Shown here in pieces: positions 9,003-17,707 of a DNA stretch of 64,000 nucleotides (positions are counted from its first letter, which is position 1; every line of letters starts with the position of its first letter). The notes under the pieces are model-generated. The model had not been told where the DNA came from. It did not search any database and saw only the letters and a list, made by a program, of their open reading frames with translations. The DNA lies in contig JAZQEI010000027.1 of assembly GCA_045538935.1 (NCBI GenBank), forward strand, positions 62,001 through 126,000. Reading direction: 5' to 3'. Made by a program: the position numbers and the translations under genes. The stretch comes from RGIG3013 sp045538935. GTDB taxonomy: Bacteria; Bacillota; Clostridia; Oscillospirales; Acutalibacteraceae.

Positions 9003-9026
9003 CACTCCTCCCTTTCGGGAGAAGTG
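9003..9026 (-). other. Intercistronic stem-loop with GAAA tetraloop
   Basis: On the minus strand about ten base pairs (CACTTCTCCC with GGGAGGAGTG, one G-T pair) close a GAAA loop, 14 nt after the stop of the downstream large pilin gene. No U-run follows, so it more likely protects or processes mRNA than ends transcription. It may raise the level of the short pilin relative to the large ones. Confidence 0.6.
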
Positions 9027-9039
9027 GGAAAATTAGCCA

Positions 9040-10530
9040 TTAATTTGCAGGTGTACCATTAACCGTGATGTTTGCACCAGAGTTACCGTACATTTCTACG
9101 CCGGTAATTGTTGACGCATCATCATAAGTAATAGTAACACCATTTCCATCGCCAGAATTTGCGTAAGCATAAATTGCCGGCCAATCTGCGGAACCAATTA
9201 CTTTTGTATTAATCAATGTCACTTTTGAAGGACCTGGATAATACTCATTATTTCTATTACCGACAGTCAATGCTGCCAAGTTAACATTATTGCCATCTAA
9301 CCATTTATTGCCCATAGCAGCATGAGAATCGGTAGTGTAACCCCAAGCAGCCCATGATTCTTCTGTGTGAGTTATTACAGAATCAGCAATAACAGCAGTG
9401 CCTCCACGCACGATGATACCCTGATAATCGCCAGTAATTTCCGAATTATCTACCTCAAGCAATCCGGGCACATTAATCATAACACCCGTAAATCCATCAG
9501 AACCGGCAATTTGTGAAATCTTTGTGTCACTCACTTTGATGTGAATATTTGTAGAACTTGTTTTGTTTGTTGCAACACCAAAACCAGCCGCTATAATTTT
9601 GCAATCATCAAGAATAACTTCACATGCATCGCCCTCAGGGAAAAATGCTGTTCCGTCAGTTTCAATAGTAACATTTCTTGTAACGATACGCGCACCTGTA
9701 TCAATGCTGATAATGGCTTTGGATGAACTTGGAATTCCCTTGCTTACTATAGCACCGTTCATCAAGGTTAAGGATGCGTTTTCAGGCACTAACAATAGAT
9801 TTAAATATTTTTGCTCATTGCCGTTTGAATCCACATATGTCATTATGTTTCCTTCCGCATCTTTGACATACTGTGCATCGGCGCCCTCACTGACAAGTTT
9901 GTTACCATTGAGGTCAATAGTAAGAGTTTTACCAACACCGCCATCAAGTTTCAATGCATCACTTAAACGATACCATCCGCCTTGTGATATATCAACATCG
10001 GTGTTCTTAGGCAACCTAAGTATTGAGCCATCCGCTGCTTCTTCAACCGCATCAAGCAAAGCCTTTATAGCAGACTCCTCTGCATCAATGGTGATATTTT
10101 GGACCGCATAATCTAATTTTAAATCATGCCAATCAGCAGAAGGTTCTGTTACATCCTTATACTTCTTAACAGATTCCTTGGGGAAAGTAACCGAACCCTT
10201 GTTTGCGTCTTCTTCGTCTGCAGTCCAAAGAAGAACGCGGTTATCAGCACCAATCCAATAGAAGTTGTTGCCTGTAAAGGTGGGGACAAAATCGCTGATG
10301 CCGTTTGCAATTAGGATTTCCTTTGCCTCGGTTACAGTTGCCGGTTTGTCGGTAACCTCTTCGGCTGCTAAAATGGTATTCATTTGGCGAACCGCTTGTT
10401 CATCGGCGGACATATTCGCCTTGTTGATAAGACTAGCAAATGTAGGGATAAGTACAGCTGCCAAAATTGCGATTACAACTATTACAATTACGAGTTCGGT
10501 AATAGTGAAACCTTTTTTAAATTTTTGAGT
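9040..10530 (-). CDS. Type IV pilin fused to beta-helix-like domain, copy 2
   Basis: This protein of about 496 residues starts as a type IV prepilin: leader ending KKG, then FTITELVIVIVVIAILAAVL. A middle region to about residue 145 is shared with its upstream paralogue, including IGADNRVLLWTADEEDANKG. From about residue 185 it has short beta-strand repeats such as LTIDLNGNKL, LTLMNGAIVS and VILDDCKIIAAGFGV, typical of right-handed parallel beta-helix proteins. No catalytic residues are visible, so binding is likelier than cleavage. The start is uncertain: GTG at 10530 gives a short leader with GGTG six bases upstream; GTG at 10542 and TTG at 10545 are alternatives. It lies 28 nt after the paralogue. 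The fold is inferred from the repeat pattern. Confidence 0.85.
   Translation of the reverse strand, partial: TQKFKKGFTITELVIVIVVIAILAAVLIPTFASLINKANMSADEQAVRQMNTILAAEEVTDKPATVTEAKEILIANGISDFVPTFTGNNFYWIGADNRVLLWTADEEDANKGSVTFPKESVKKYKDVTEPSADWHDLKLDYAVQNITIDAEESAIKALLDAVEEAADGSILRLPKNTDVDISQGGWYRLSDALKLDGGVGKTLTIDLNGNKLVSEGADAQYVKDAEGNIMTYVDSNGNEQKYLNLLLVPENASLTLMNGAIVSKGIPSSSKAIISIDTGARIVTRNVTIETDGTAFFPEGDACEVILDDCKIIAAGFGVATNKTSSTNIHIKVSDTKISQIAGSDGFTGVMINVPGLLEVDNSEITGDYQGIIVRGGTAVIADSVITHTEESWAAWGYTTDSHAAMGNKWLDGNNVNLAALTVGNRNNEYYPGPSKVTLINTKVIGSADWPAIYAYANSGDGNGVTITYDDASTITGVEMYGNSGANITVNGTPAN
10131..10260 (-). repeat. Near-identical DNA block shared by the two large pilin genes, copy 2
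   Basis: By eye this 130-bp stretch differs from 11642-11771 at about seven positions, whereas the sequence beyond it (the beta-helix part) is not alignable at DNA level. It encodes the linker around VLLWTADEEDANKGSVTF. Such local identity, including silent sites, points to recent duplication followed by divergence of the ends, or to gene conversion. Confidence 0.8.
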
Positions 10531-10557
10531 CACTGTTGTCACCAACTTTCAATAATA

Positions 10558-12048
10558 TTATTCAAGAGTTTTTTCGACACCATTAACTTTGATTTCACCG
10601 TTGTGAACAAATGTGTGTGTGACGCCGTCTTTACTATAATCTTTACCGTAAACCACATCATTAGTGATTGCTGTAGCATCATCATAGTTAAATGTAACGA
10701 TATCCGTTGCTAACTGTGCTGAATAAATCACCTGAGGCACATCGGCAGCATTTGGTGATTCAAGCTTTACATTATGTAAATCAACACAAGCCTCACCAAC
10801 ATATGCATCGCGACCATAATAGTCACCTACGACGACTACACCATAAGGAACCTGGTTTGAGGTTCCCCAATGCGGAACACCACGAGAATTCTGTGTCCAA
10901 GCAAAATTCTTGTAACCGTGTTGTGTACCAACATCACCGTTAGTTGTCTTGATTGTAGAATCAACAACATCAATATGACCTACACGAACGAGCATGCCCC
11001 AACCTTTACCAATGATGGTAGAGCCCTCAATATGCACATCTGAATCAGTATTGAAACACAAAGCCATATTTGCTTGTAAATTAGAGTTTCTCACAACAAC
11101 ACGTGAAACGTTCGAATTTGCACCATTTGTAGCAATACCAAATGTGCCGGTTGTAGAAAGCTGACAATCTTCAACGACAAATTCACTAGCGGTGCCACTT
11201 GGATAAAGCAAGGAACCATTGGATGTATATTTAAGATCCCTGAGAATTACGTGAGCACCTGTTTTAGCAGTCATAGCAGCCATATGCGCTGCGTCAGTGG
11301 TAATCTCTAAATTACCATTGGAAAGAACAAGAGAACCATTTGCAGGAATCGTTAATCCATAATAACCATAATCAGTGCCATTGTAAATAAACTTTTCGTT
11401 ACTAGTCAATGTGCTTCCGTTCAAATCAATTGTAAGTGATTTGCCAACACCGCCATCATGCTTCATTTTTGTTGCGAAACTATATGAATCCATACCACTT
11501 AGCGAAACGGTGCTGTTTGCAGGCAATTTAAGAATCTCACCATCTGCTGCATTGTCTATAGCAGACATCAATGCATCTGACAAAGATTCACCCTCTGCCG
11601 CAGAAATAACTTGCACGTTATAATCCAAACTTAAATCTGCCCAGTCAGCAGAAGGTTCTGTTACATCCTTATACCTCTTAACAGATTCCTTGGGGAAAGT
11701 AACCGAACCCTTGTTTGCGTCTTCTTCATCTGCTGTCCAAAGAAGAACGCGGTTGTCAGCGCCAACCCAATAATATATATTGGATTCAAATGTGGGGGCA
11801 AAATCGCTGATGCCGTTTGCAATCAAGATGTCTTTTGCCTCGGTTACATTTGAGGGTTTGTCAGTAACCTCTTCGGCCGCCAAAATTGTGTTCATCTGAC
11901 GAACTGCCTGCTGGTCGGCCGACAAGTTAGCTTTATTAATTAAACTAACAAAAGTCGGAATGAGTACAGCTGCCAAAATTGCGATTACAACTATTACAAT
12001 AACAAGTTCTGTAATAGTGAAACCCTTTTTTGATCTGATAGTATTCAA
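10558..12048 (-). CDS. Type IV pilin fused to beta-helix-like domain, copy 1
   Basis: This product of 496 residues has leader MNTIRSKKG, then FTITELVIVIVVIAILAAVL, a shared middle region, and a long C-terminal part with beta-helix-like repeats (SLTIDLNGSTL, LVLSNGNLEI, HVILRDLKYT, FVVEDCQLSTTGTFGIATNG). I chose the TTG at 12048 because AAGAGG lies eight bases upstream; a TTG six bases earlier is only two bases from that site. The C-terminal halves of the two paralogues differ strongly while the first 145 residues are close. It is first in the three-pilin unit behind a consensus promoter. It could be a pilus-tip or side adhesin displayed through a pilin stalk, which is inference. Confidence 0.85.
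   Translation of the reverse strand: MNTIRSKKGFTITELVIVIVVIAILAAVLIPTFVSLINKANLSADQQAVRQMNTILAAEEVTDKPSNVTEAKDILIANGISDFAPTFESNIYYWVGADNRVLLWTADEEDANKGSVTFPKESVKRYKDVTEPSADWADLSLDYNVQVISAAEGESLSDALMSAIDNAADGEILKLPANSTVSLSGMDSYSFATKMKHDGGVGKSLTIDLNGSTLTSNEKFIYNGTDYGYYGLTIPANGSLVLSNGNLEITTDAAHMAAMTAKTGAHVILRDLKYTSNGSLLYPSGTASEFVVEDCQLSTTGTFGIATNGANSNVSRVVVRNSNLQANMALCFNTDSDVHIEGSTIIGKGWGMLVRVGHIDVVDSTIKTTNGDVGTQHGYKNFAWTQNSRGVPHWGTSNQVPYGVVVVGDYYGRDAYVGEACVDLHNVKLESPNAADVPQVIYSAQLATDIVTFNYDDATAITNDVVYGKDYSKDGVTHTFVHNGEIKVNGVEKTLE
11642..11771 (-). repeat. Near-identical DNA block shared by the two large pilin genes, copy 1
   Basis: This is the partner of 10131-10260, about 95 percent identical by eye. 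Upstream of it, the part encoding the pilin helix is also very similar; downstream of it the two genes diverge sharply. Confidence 0.8.
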
Positions 12049-12128
12049 AACCAAAACCTCTTTTCTTTATTGTTTAAAAAATAATGGATAAAATGTGGAT
12101 ACCACCAATTTATCTTACAACTATCTTA

Positions 12129-12157
12129 ATTATATAAACATAAAACACCGATGTCAA
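12129..12157 (-). promoter_or_regulatory. Perfect-consensus promoter of the three-pilin unit
   Basis: On the minus strand there is TTGACA (12152-12157), a spacer of exactly 17 bp, and TATAAT (12129-12134). Transcription would begin near 12122, about 75 nt before the first large pilin gene. A fully consensus sigma-A promoter suggests strong expression, as expected for structural pilins. Confidence 0.85.
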
Positions 12158-12445
12158 GAAAAACATCAAAAAATTTCAAATTTTATCACATTATTCCATA
12201 TTGTACAATTTACTTTCAAACTTTTGTATAAAATACACATTTGTGTTAATTTTTTAACTTTTTTTCTCCTCCCGCACCTTAATTCATTACCGGAACTCGT
12301 CAAGTTTAATAGCACAAAAGAAAGGTATTGAAATATAATATTCGATGCCTAAACACAGTATTTAATAATTGTAATAAAGTTTATTGTATTCAACTATTGT
12401 TTATGAAATTTCTTTAAAAAGTTGCTTTGTCGTTTTAGCGGTGTG
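12158..12445. other. AT-rich intergenic region between divergent promoters
   Basis: This stretch separates the pilin promoter from the phosphatase promoter. It is very AT-rich with many poly-A and poly-T tracts. A purine-rich GGGAGGAG occurs on the minus strand at 12266-12273 but no reading frame follows it. I see no gene, RNA or repeat here. Confidence 0.6.
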
Positions 12446-12473
12446 TTGACAACCTCTGTAGCTATGGTATACT
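12446..12473 (+). promoter_or_regulatory. Promoter of the low-molecular-weight phosphatase gene
   Basis: TTGACA (12446-12451), a 16-bp spacer and TATACT (12468-12473), preceded by TGG, which makes an extended -10. It lies about 70 nt before the ATG of the phosphatase gene. Confidence 0.75.
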
Positions 12474-12544
12474 ACTGTTATAACTATTAACAATATTAAT
12501 ATTTACAACATCATAATACTAGAACACTAAAGCGAGGTTTCTTT

Positions 12545-13006
12545 ATGATAAAAATTTTATTTGTCTGCCACGGCAATATATGTCGTAGTCCTTTAGCAGA
12601 ATTCATTATGAAAGATATAGTAGAAAAAGATAATCAACAAGACAAGTTTATAATTGCCTCTGCCGCAACCTCTACCGAAGAAATTGGTAACAGTGTTTAT
12701 CCGCAGTCAAGGCAAATACTAAACTCATTAGGTATAGATTGTAGCAAAAAACGTGCAGTGCAAATTACCAAGGACGATTATAACTTTTATGACTATATAA
12801 TTTGTATGGATAAAAATAATGTGCGTAATCTTAAATACATTATAGGAAACGATAATGATAATAAAGTTTCACTACTTATGATGTATGCCAATGAACACCG
12901 AGATGTTGCTGACCCGTGGTATACGCGTGACTTTAAAACCGCAGCCGATGATATAACACGCGGTTGCAATGCACTATATGAACACATAAAAAACAACCGC
13001 CTATAA
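12545..13006 (+). CDS. Low-molecular-weight protein tyrosine phosphatase
   Basis: This 153-residue cytoplasmic enzyme has the signature CHGNICRS, giving nucleophile C8 and R14, and the general acid D123 in the ADPWY motif. The family removes phosphate from protein tyrosines; some members act on arginine phosphate or on capsule kinases. No partner kinase is adjacent, so the substrate is unknown. The ATG at 12545 has GAGG eight bases upstream. It is one of only two plus-strand genes in the window, is transcribed alone from its own promoter and ends in a shared terminator. Confidence 0.92.
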   Translation: MIKILFVCHGNICRSPLAEFIMKDIVEKDNQQDKFIIASAATSTEEIGNSVYPQSRQILNSLGIDCSKKRAVQITKDDYNFYDYIICMDKNNVRNLKYIIGNDNDNKVSLLMMYANEHRDVADPWYTRDFKTAADDITRGCNALYEHIKNNRL

Positions 13007-13020
13007 TAAAGGTGGTTGTT
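12992..13020. terminator. Bidirectional terminator between convergent genes
   Basis: Inverted repeat AACAACCGCC / GGTGGTTGTT (one G-T pair) with T-rich tracts on both sides. It overlaps the last codons of the phosphatase gene and lies just after the stop of the dipeptidase gene on the other strand, serving both. Confidence 0.8.
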
Positions 13021-13965
13021 TTATTTTAAAACTTGCTTTATAACCCTATAAAAATTTTTATATTTTATTTTTTCTATATCATTATTATTAACGCCAAGCT
13101 CAATTAACGAGTTTATAAGATTATTAACATTATTAATATTTTCAAGACCTTTGGTATACGGGAAGTTAGAATTATCTTTTTCTAGAAAATCACAAAAATC
13201 AAATCCAAAGCCTACATGTTCAACACCCGCGACCTCTATAATATGAACAATATGCTCTGCAAGACGATGTACAGTGCGATCGCTTTGGTTTTGTCCAACA
13301 AAATCGCCATATGCATTAACACCTATTATACCGCCTGTATCTGCTATTAATTTAATTTGCTCGTCGGTTAGGTTTCTTTTATTATTGCACAAGCTTCTAC
13401 AATTAGAATGAGATGCTATTATAGGCGCAGTAGTAATATTAACAACATCGTAAAAAGATTTATCATTTAAGTGCGAAACGTCTACAACCATGCCAAGTTC
13501 TTGCATTAATTTTACTGCCCTTTTGCCATTGTTTGTAAGTCCACTAACCTCAGGTGCTAACGCGCCAGATGCTAAAAAATTTTGGTGGTTCCATGTAAGC
13601 ATACCATGGCGCACTCCAAAATCATATAATAATTCTATTTGAGAAATGTCATCTTCTATAGCAGACATTCCTTCTAAGCCAAGTATGATATGAAGTTTAT
13701 GTTCGTTTGAAAGTAAATTAGAGTTGGTTACAGTTACAACATTTGGATTTGATGCAATACAATTTTTATATATATACATTAACGCATGAAGTCTTTGCAA
13801 ACTTTTATTGTAATATTCAGGTTCGACCCACATAGTAAAAACGGCACCAAACACGCCAGAATTTTTAAGATTATTATAATGAAAACTTTCAAAAACATTT
13901 CCTTTGCCTTTTGCAATCTTATTAGCAACATCGTTTATAATGTCGGAATGGCCATCGAAAATCAT
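13021..13965 (-). CDS. Membrane-dipeptidase-family metallopeptidase (M19)
   Basis: This 314-residue protein belongs to the renal dipeptidase (M19) family of binuclear zinc dipeptidases. Visible metal and active-site elements are H6 and D8 in FDGHSDI, the glutamate in LGLEGMSAI, the histidine in IASHSNCRS, and the aspartate in VGFGFDF. There is no signal peptide, so it is likely cytoplasmic and may recycle dipeptides. I chose ATG 13965, which has AAAGGTGG upstream; the frame extends 18 codons further but without a ribosome site. It is a single-gene unit after the htrA operon terminator. Confidence 0.9.
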   Translation of the reverse strand: MIFDGHSDIINDVANKIAKGKGNVFESFHYNNLKNSGVFGAVFTMWVEPEYYNKSLQRLHALMYIYKNCIASNPNVVTVTNSNLLSNEHKLHIILGLEGMSAIEDDISQIELLYDFGVRHGMLTWNHQNFLASGALAPEVSGLTNNGKRAVKLMQELGMVVDVSHLNDKSFYDVVNITTAPIIASHSNCRSLCNNKRNLTDEQIKLIADTGGIIGVNAYGDFVGQNQSDRTVHRLAEHIVHIIEVAGVEHVGFGFDFCDFLEKDNSNFPYTKGLENINNVNNLINSLIELGVNNNDIEKIKYKNFYRVIKQVLK

Positions 13966-14006
13966 TGTTTTTCCACCTTTAAAATACTGTATATATAATA
14001 TATTTA

Positions 14007-14036
14007 AAAAAGAGATCACTTATGCAACCTCTTTTT
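14007..14036 (-). terminator. Terminator after the htrA operon
   Basis: On the minus strand AAAAAGAG and CTCTTTTT form an eight-pair hairpin with a 14-nt loop, just after the htrA stop. The stem is AT-rich and the trailing T-tract is short, so efficiency is uncertain. Confidence 0.5.
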
Positions 14037-14040
14037 ATTT

Positions 14041-15468
14041 TTATTCACCAAACGGGAAAGTAAACTCTGAATTGTTTGAACCTTGAGAATTACCGGATTG
14101 GCCACTATTCTTTATATAGCTAGAACTGCCTTTATCTTCTAAAAGAACAGTGTTAATAGAATTGGTTGCACCAGAAGCAGTAACATAAGTTAGTGACACA
14201 GAATCACCCGGCTTAGAATTCTCAATAATATCTAAAATAATGTCTGTTGTAGTTATTTTAATATCATTTACATGTGTTATAGTATCGCCAACGTTTAGCT
14301 TTCCGTATAGTTTACTCTCTGCATCAATACTTGTTACTTGTAATCCACTAGGAATATTTTCTACTTCTGCAGTAACAGAATCTATATCATAGTACGAAAT
14401 TCCTAATCTTGCTCTATCTATAACATATCCGTTTTTGATTAATGAGTCAGCCACTTTTTTTACGGTAACAGACGGTATTGCATATCCAATACCCTCATAC
14501 ACATCACCGGCTATTTTAGAAAAAGTAATACCCACAACCTGACCATACATATTAAACAGTGCACCGCCTGAGCTTCCGGGATTTATTGCCGAGTTTGTTT
14601 GTATTGATTTTATAGAATAATTATTACTTGCTGTAACTCTGGCACCTAAAAGTGAAATAATACCGTTAGTAAGGTTTGATGGAGTTTTAGCATCCATAGG
14701 TCTGCCAATAGCAACAACATTTTCACCAACAAAACACTCGTTAGAATTACCAAAAGTAGCCACATTAAATTTATCGTTAGTGTTAACTACTTTTAAAACT
14801 GCTATATCAGTTCTTGTGTCTCCGGCAACATATTCGGCATCGTATTCTTTACCATCAAAGGTATATACCTTAAATTTTGGAGAAGCAACTTCTCTATAAA
14901 TATGGTCATTTGTAACAATATAACCATCTTCAGTATAAACAACACCGGTTGCTTCACTGCCCTGGCCTTTAGTGTTATAACATGTTATACCCACTACACA
15001 TTTATTGCCAATTTCATAAATTTGTGCAGGAGTAGATTCGTCGGTATCTTTAGGTTTAGATGCAAGGTCAAAAGAATTGAAAATACTCGTACCCGCACCT
15101 TTATTGCTGCCAAAATAATAGCCCGCGGTTAAACCAGATACCGCAACAATAATTATTGCTAAAACAAACGCAAAAATCTTTATACCAACACTTGTTTTGG
15201 ATTTTTCTATTGTTGCAAACGATTTCGAATAATCAACAACCGGTGCAACATTCACATCTTGTGAATACTGATTAGATTCCTCATCATTTGCTATGCCGGT
15301 TGGATTTTCATAACTTGGCTCATAAGATTCAGACGAATCTAAAAAATTATCATCATTATAATTTTCTGCTTCTAAATCACTTTCAACAACAGGTTGGTTG
15401 TTTTCTTGTGGCATAGTGGTGTTTTGTTCATCGTTTTGATTGTTTAAAAATTCGTTATTATTTTCCAT
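14041..15468 (-). CDS. htrA: HtrA/DegP-like membrane-anchored serine protease (S1C)
   Basis: This 475-residue protein has a long acidic, Asn/Gln-rich cytoplasmic N-terminus (about 1-90), one membrane helix (about 95-120), a trypsin-like domain and one C-terminal PDZ domain (about 375-455). The catalytic triad is H189 (TNDHI), D221 (TRTDIAVLKV) and S300 (NPGSSGGALF). It acts outside the membrane on misfolded proteins. The ATG at 15468 has AAGGAG nine bases upstream and overlaps the kinase gene by 11 nt. The order regulator-kinase-htrA recalls the WalRK/VicRK loci of other Firmicutes, where htrA ends the operon. Confidence 0.93.
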   Translation of the reverse strand: MENNNEFLNNQNDEQNTTMPQENNQPVVESDLEAENYNDDNFLDSSESYEPSYENPTGIANDEESNQYSQDVNVAPVVDYSKSFATIEKSKTSVGIKIFAFVLAIIIVAVSGLTAGYYFGSNKGAGTSIFNSFDLASKPKDTDESTPAQIYEIGNKCVVGITCYNTKGQGSEATGVVYTEDGYIVTNDHIYREVASPKFKVYTFDGKEYDAEYVAGDTRTDIAVLKVVNTNDKFNVATFGNSNECFVGENVVAIGRPMDAKTPSNLTNGIISLLGARVTASNNYSIKSIQTNSAINPGSSGGALFNMYGQVVGITFSKIAGDVYEGIGYAIPSVTVKKVADSLIKNGYVIDRARLGISYYDIDSVTAEVENIPSGLQVTSIDAESKLYGKLNVGDTITHVNDIKITTTDIILDIIENSKPGDSVSLTYVTASGATNSINTVLLEDKGSSSYIKNSGQSGNSQGSNNSEFTFPFGE

Positions 15469-16906
15469 TTTCACTTGCTCCTTGAATAGTGTTTATAGGT
15501 AATGACACCACAAATTCTGTATAATTATTTTCTTCACTTGAAACACTAATTGTTCCGTTGTGTATATCAATTATAGTCTTTGCAATATAAAGGCCCAACC
15601 CCGTACTTTGCGCATTTTCAGAACGCGAGCGGTCAATTTTATAAAAACGGTCAAATATATGCTCTACATTATTTTTTGATATGCCTACGCCACTATTTTT
15701 AATTTTAAATATCACTGCTTCTTGTGTTTTATTTAACGCAAAAGCAATATAGCCGTTATTATTAGTAAATTTAATAGCATTATCTACCAAATTGTATATA
15801 ACTTGATGTATTAAGTCCATATCTGCTAATATTTCACAATTATCAAGTTTATCAAGACCAATAATATTTATGCTTTTTGTTTCTATTCGTTGTTCTTGAG
15901 ATAGCACTATGTTAAGCAGTGTTTCTCTAATATTAAAAGAACTTGCATTTATTTGAGTTTCGCCAGATTCAAGCCTAGATAAACTGAGCATAGATTTAAC
16001 CATACGCGTTAGTCGTTTTACCTCTTTAGATACTATATCTAAATAATATCCTTGTCTATCTGAGTCTATTGTACCATCAATTATCCCATCTATGAATCCG
16101 CCAATTGTAGTTATAGGAGTTCTGAACTCATGTGATACGTTAGCAACAAAACTTCTGCGTGCAGTTTCTAACTTTGCAAGCGAATTTGTCATTTGATTAA
16201 ACGCAATAGAAAGCTCCCCTATTTCGTCATCACTTACAACTGGTATGCGTTTTGAAAAGTCGCCCATAGCCATTGCTCTAGCCGCATCTGACATCATTTT
16301 AAGCGGCTTAGTTATTCTGTAAATTAAAATATATTCTATAACAAATATAAGTACCAAAGGTACTACTGCGGCAACTATATACATTTTAAATAGTTGGTCA
16401 AAAAACATAATTTTATTAGATGCGGCACTCAAAGCAAAAACAATGTATTCATTGTTATCACTATTGGTAACCTTTTGGGCGGTCATAAAACACACTTGAC
16501 TAAGCGCTCCATCAAAATTACCAAGTGTTTTTAGTGTTCCGTTTTTAGCCTCTGATAAAACTTCAAGAGGAATTTTTGCCAATGAATGTTCGCAACTACT
16601 ATTTTGCATCCATATATCGCAACTACAGATTAAAACGTTTGAATTTTTATCGGTAATAAATATATTTGTTTCTGTTGCTCTGTCTACAGCAAAAAGAACA
16701 CTTCTTAACATTTCATCTGAATAATTTTGTTGATTATTAGATACTAACTTGCACACAACGTCACAATTTCTAGACAGACTTCTGTATTTTTCATTAGATA
16801 AATGATTAGATACAAAAAAACTAATAGTCATTAACATAAACGACAAACACACAACTATTATTAATGCTGTTGCAAAATAAAAACGTTTAAAAAGCTTTAT
16901 TTTCAT
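15458..16906 (-). CDS. Membrane sensor histidine kinase
   Basis: This 482-residue kinase has membrane helices at about 12-34 and 174-197, an extracytoplasmic domain between them, a HAMP linker (about 198-250), the phospho-acceptor H259 in VSHEFRTPITTI, and a HATPase domain with N box (NLVDNAIKFT), G1 box (GVGISKNN) and G2 box (GLGLYIAKTI). The extracytoplasmic domain carries six cysteines (48, 52, 94, 96, 105 and 139), unusual for a kinase of this kind, and suggests redox or metal sensing or disulphide bracing. No PAS domain is evident, unlike WalK. It follows its regulator by 23 nt and overlaps htrA. Confidence 0.93.
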   Translation of the reverse strand: MKIKLFKRFYFATALIIVVCLSFMLMTISFFVSNHLSNEKYRSLSRNCDVVCKLVSNNQQNYSDEMLRSVLFAVDRATETNIFITDKNSNVLICSCDIWMQNSSCEHSLAKIPLEVLSEAKNGTLKTLGNFDGALSQVCFMTAQKVTNSDNNEYIVFALSAASNKIMFFDQLFKMYIVAAVVPLVLIFVIEYILIYRITKPLKMMSDAARAMAMGDFSKRIPVVSDDEIGELSIAFNQMTNSLAKLETARRSFVANVSHEFRTPITTIGGFIDGIIDGTIDSDRQGYYLDIVSKEVKRLTRMVKSMLSLSRLESGETQINASSFNIRETLLNIVLSQEQRIETKSINIIGLDKLDNCEILADMDLIHQVIYNLVDNAIKFTNNNGYIAFALNKTQEAVIFKIKNSGVGISKNNVEHIFDRFYKIDRSRSENAQSTGLGLYIAKTIIDIHNGTISVSSEENNYTEFVVSLPINTIQGASENGK

Positions 16907-16929
16907 AAAATGAGATTATCCCTAACGAT

Positions 16930-17616
16930 TTATTTATATTCAAATTTATAACCCACGCCCCAAACTGTTTTGAGACTCCATTTATCTGATACACCTTCGA
17001 GTTTTTCACGCAAACGTTTAACATGAACATCTACCGTACGAGAATCACCATAATAATCAAATCCCCAAACCTCATCAAGCAACTGATCACGTGTGTATAC
17101 CCTATTGGGATTACTTGCTAAATGAAATATTAATTCTAATTCTTTTGGGGGTGTATCAATTTGTTTGCCATGAACTATAAGTTCATAATTGGTTAGATTA
17201 ATTATTAAGTTTTCGAATCTTACCTCTTTAATGTTTGATGATGACTCTGAGCCTGTGCGCCTTAGTACTGCTCTTATACGAGCGAGCAATTCTTTAGAAT
17301 CAAAAGGCTTAGCTAAATAGTCATCGGCGCCAAGTTCTAAGCCTAAAATTTTATCAAAGGTCTCACTCTTTGCGGTAAGCATAATAATTGGCACATTAGA
17401 TGTTTTACGAATATTACGGCAAACCTGCCAACCATCTAGTTTTGGTAACATAATATCCAAAATTATAATATCAATTTTATTGTCTTCAAAAGCTTTAATT
17501 GCTTGTTCGCCGTCATTAGCAATAACAGTATCAAAGCCGTCCTTTTCAAGATAAATTCTTAAAAGTTCACAGATATTAAAATCATCATCAACAATTAAAA
17601 CCTTCATTTTTGACAT
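16930..17616 (-). CDS. OmpR/PhoB-family response regulator
   Basis: This 228-residue regulator has a receiver domain with phospho-acceptor D54 (ILDIMLPK), acidic pocket residues near 10-12, and the conserved lysine in LAKPF. A winged-helix DNA-binding domain follows from about residue 130, with the family motif RTVDVHVKRLREKL. I placed the start at ATG 17616, which has GGGTGA upstream; the frame is open 36 codons further, but that stretch looks untranslated. It is first in the operon with its kinase and htrA and probably controls an envelope-stress regulon. The target genes are not deducible here. Confidence 0.93.
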   Translation of the reverse strand: MSKMKVLIVDDDFNICELLRIYLEKDGFDTVIANDGEQAIKAFEDNKIDIIILDIMLPKLDGWQVCRNIRKTSNVPIIMLTAKSETFDKILGLELGADDYLAKPFDSKELLARIRAVLRRTGSESSSNIKEVRFENLIINLTNYELIVHGKQIDTPPKELELIFHLASNPNRVYTRDQLLDEVWGFDYYGDSRTVDVHVKRLREKLEGVSDKWSLKTVWGVGYKFEYK

Positions 17617-17707
17617 AAATATCACCCAAAAAGTATTATACAACAACAATGTTAAGAGAATATGAATAATATAAAAAAATGTAGAAAAATGTAAAAAATA
17701 AAATTTA

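Noticed and set aside
9040..12048. CRISPR array or short tandem repeats suggested by recurring motifs
   Set aside because: The similarity is between two whole coding sequences of paralogous genes, with no regular short repeat and spacer pattern.
12266..12273. Strong ribosome-site-like GGGAGGAG on the minus strand
   Set aside because: No start codon at a useful distance and a stop follows at once, so no gene is supported.
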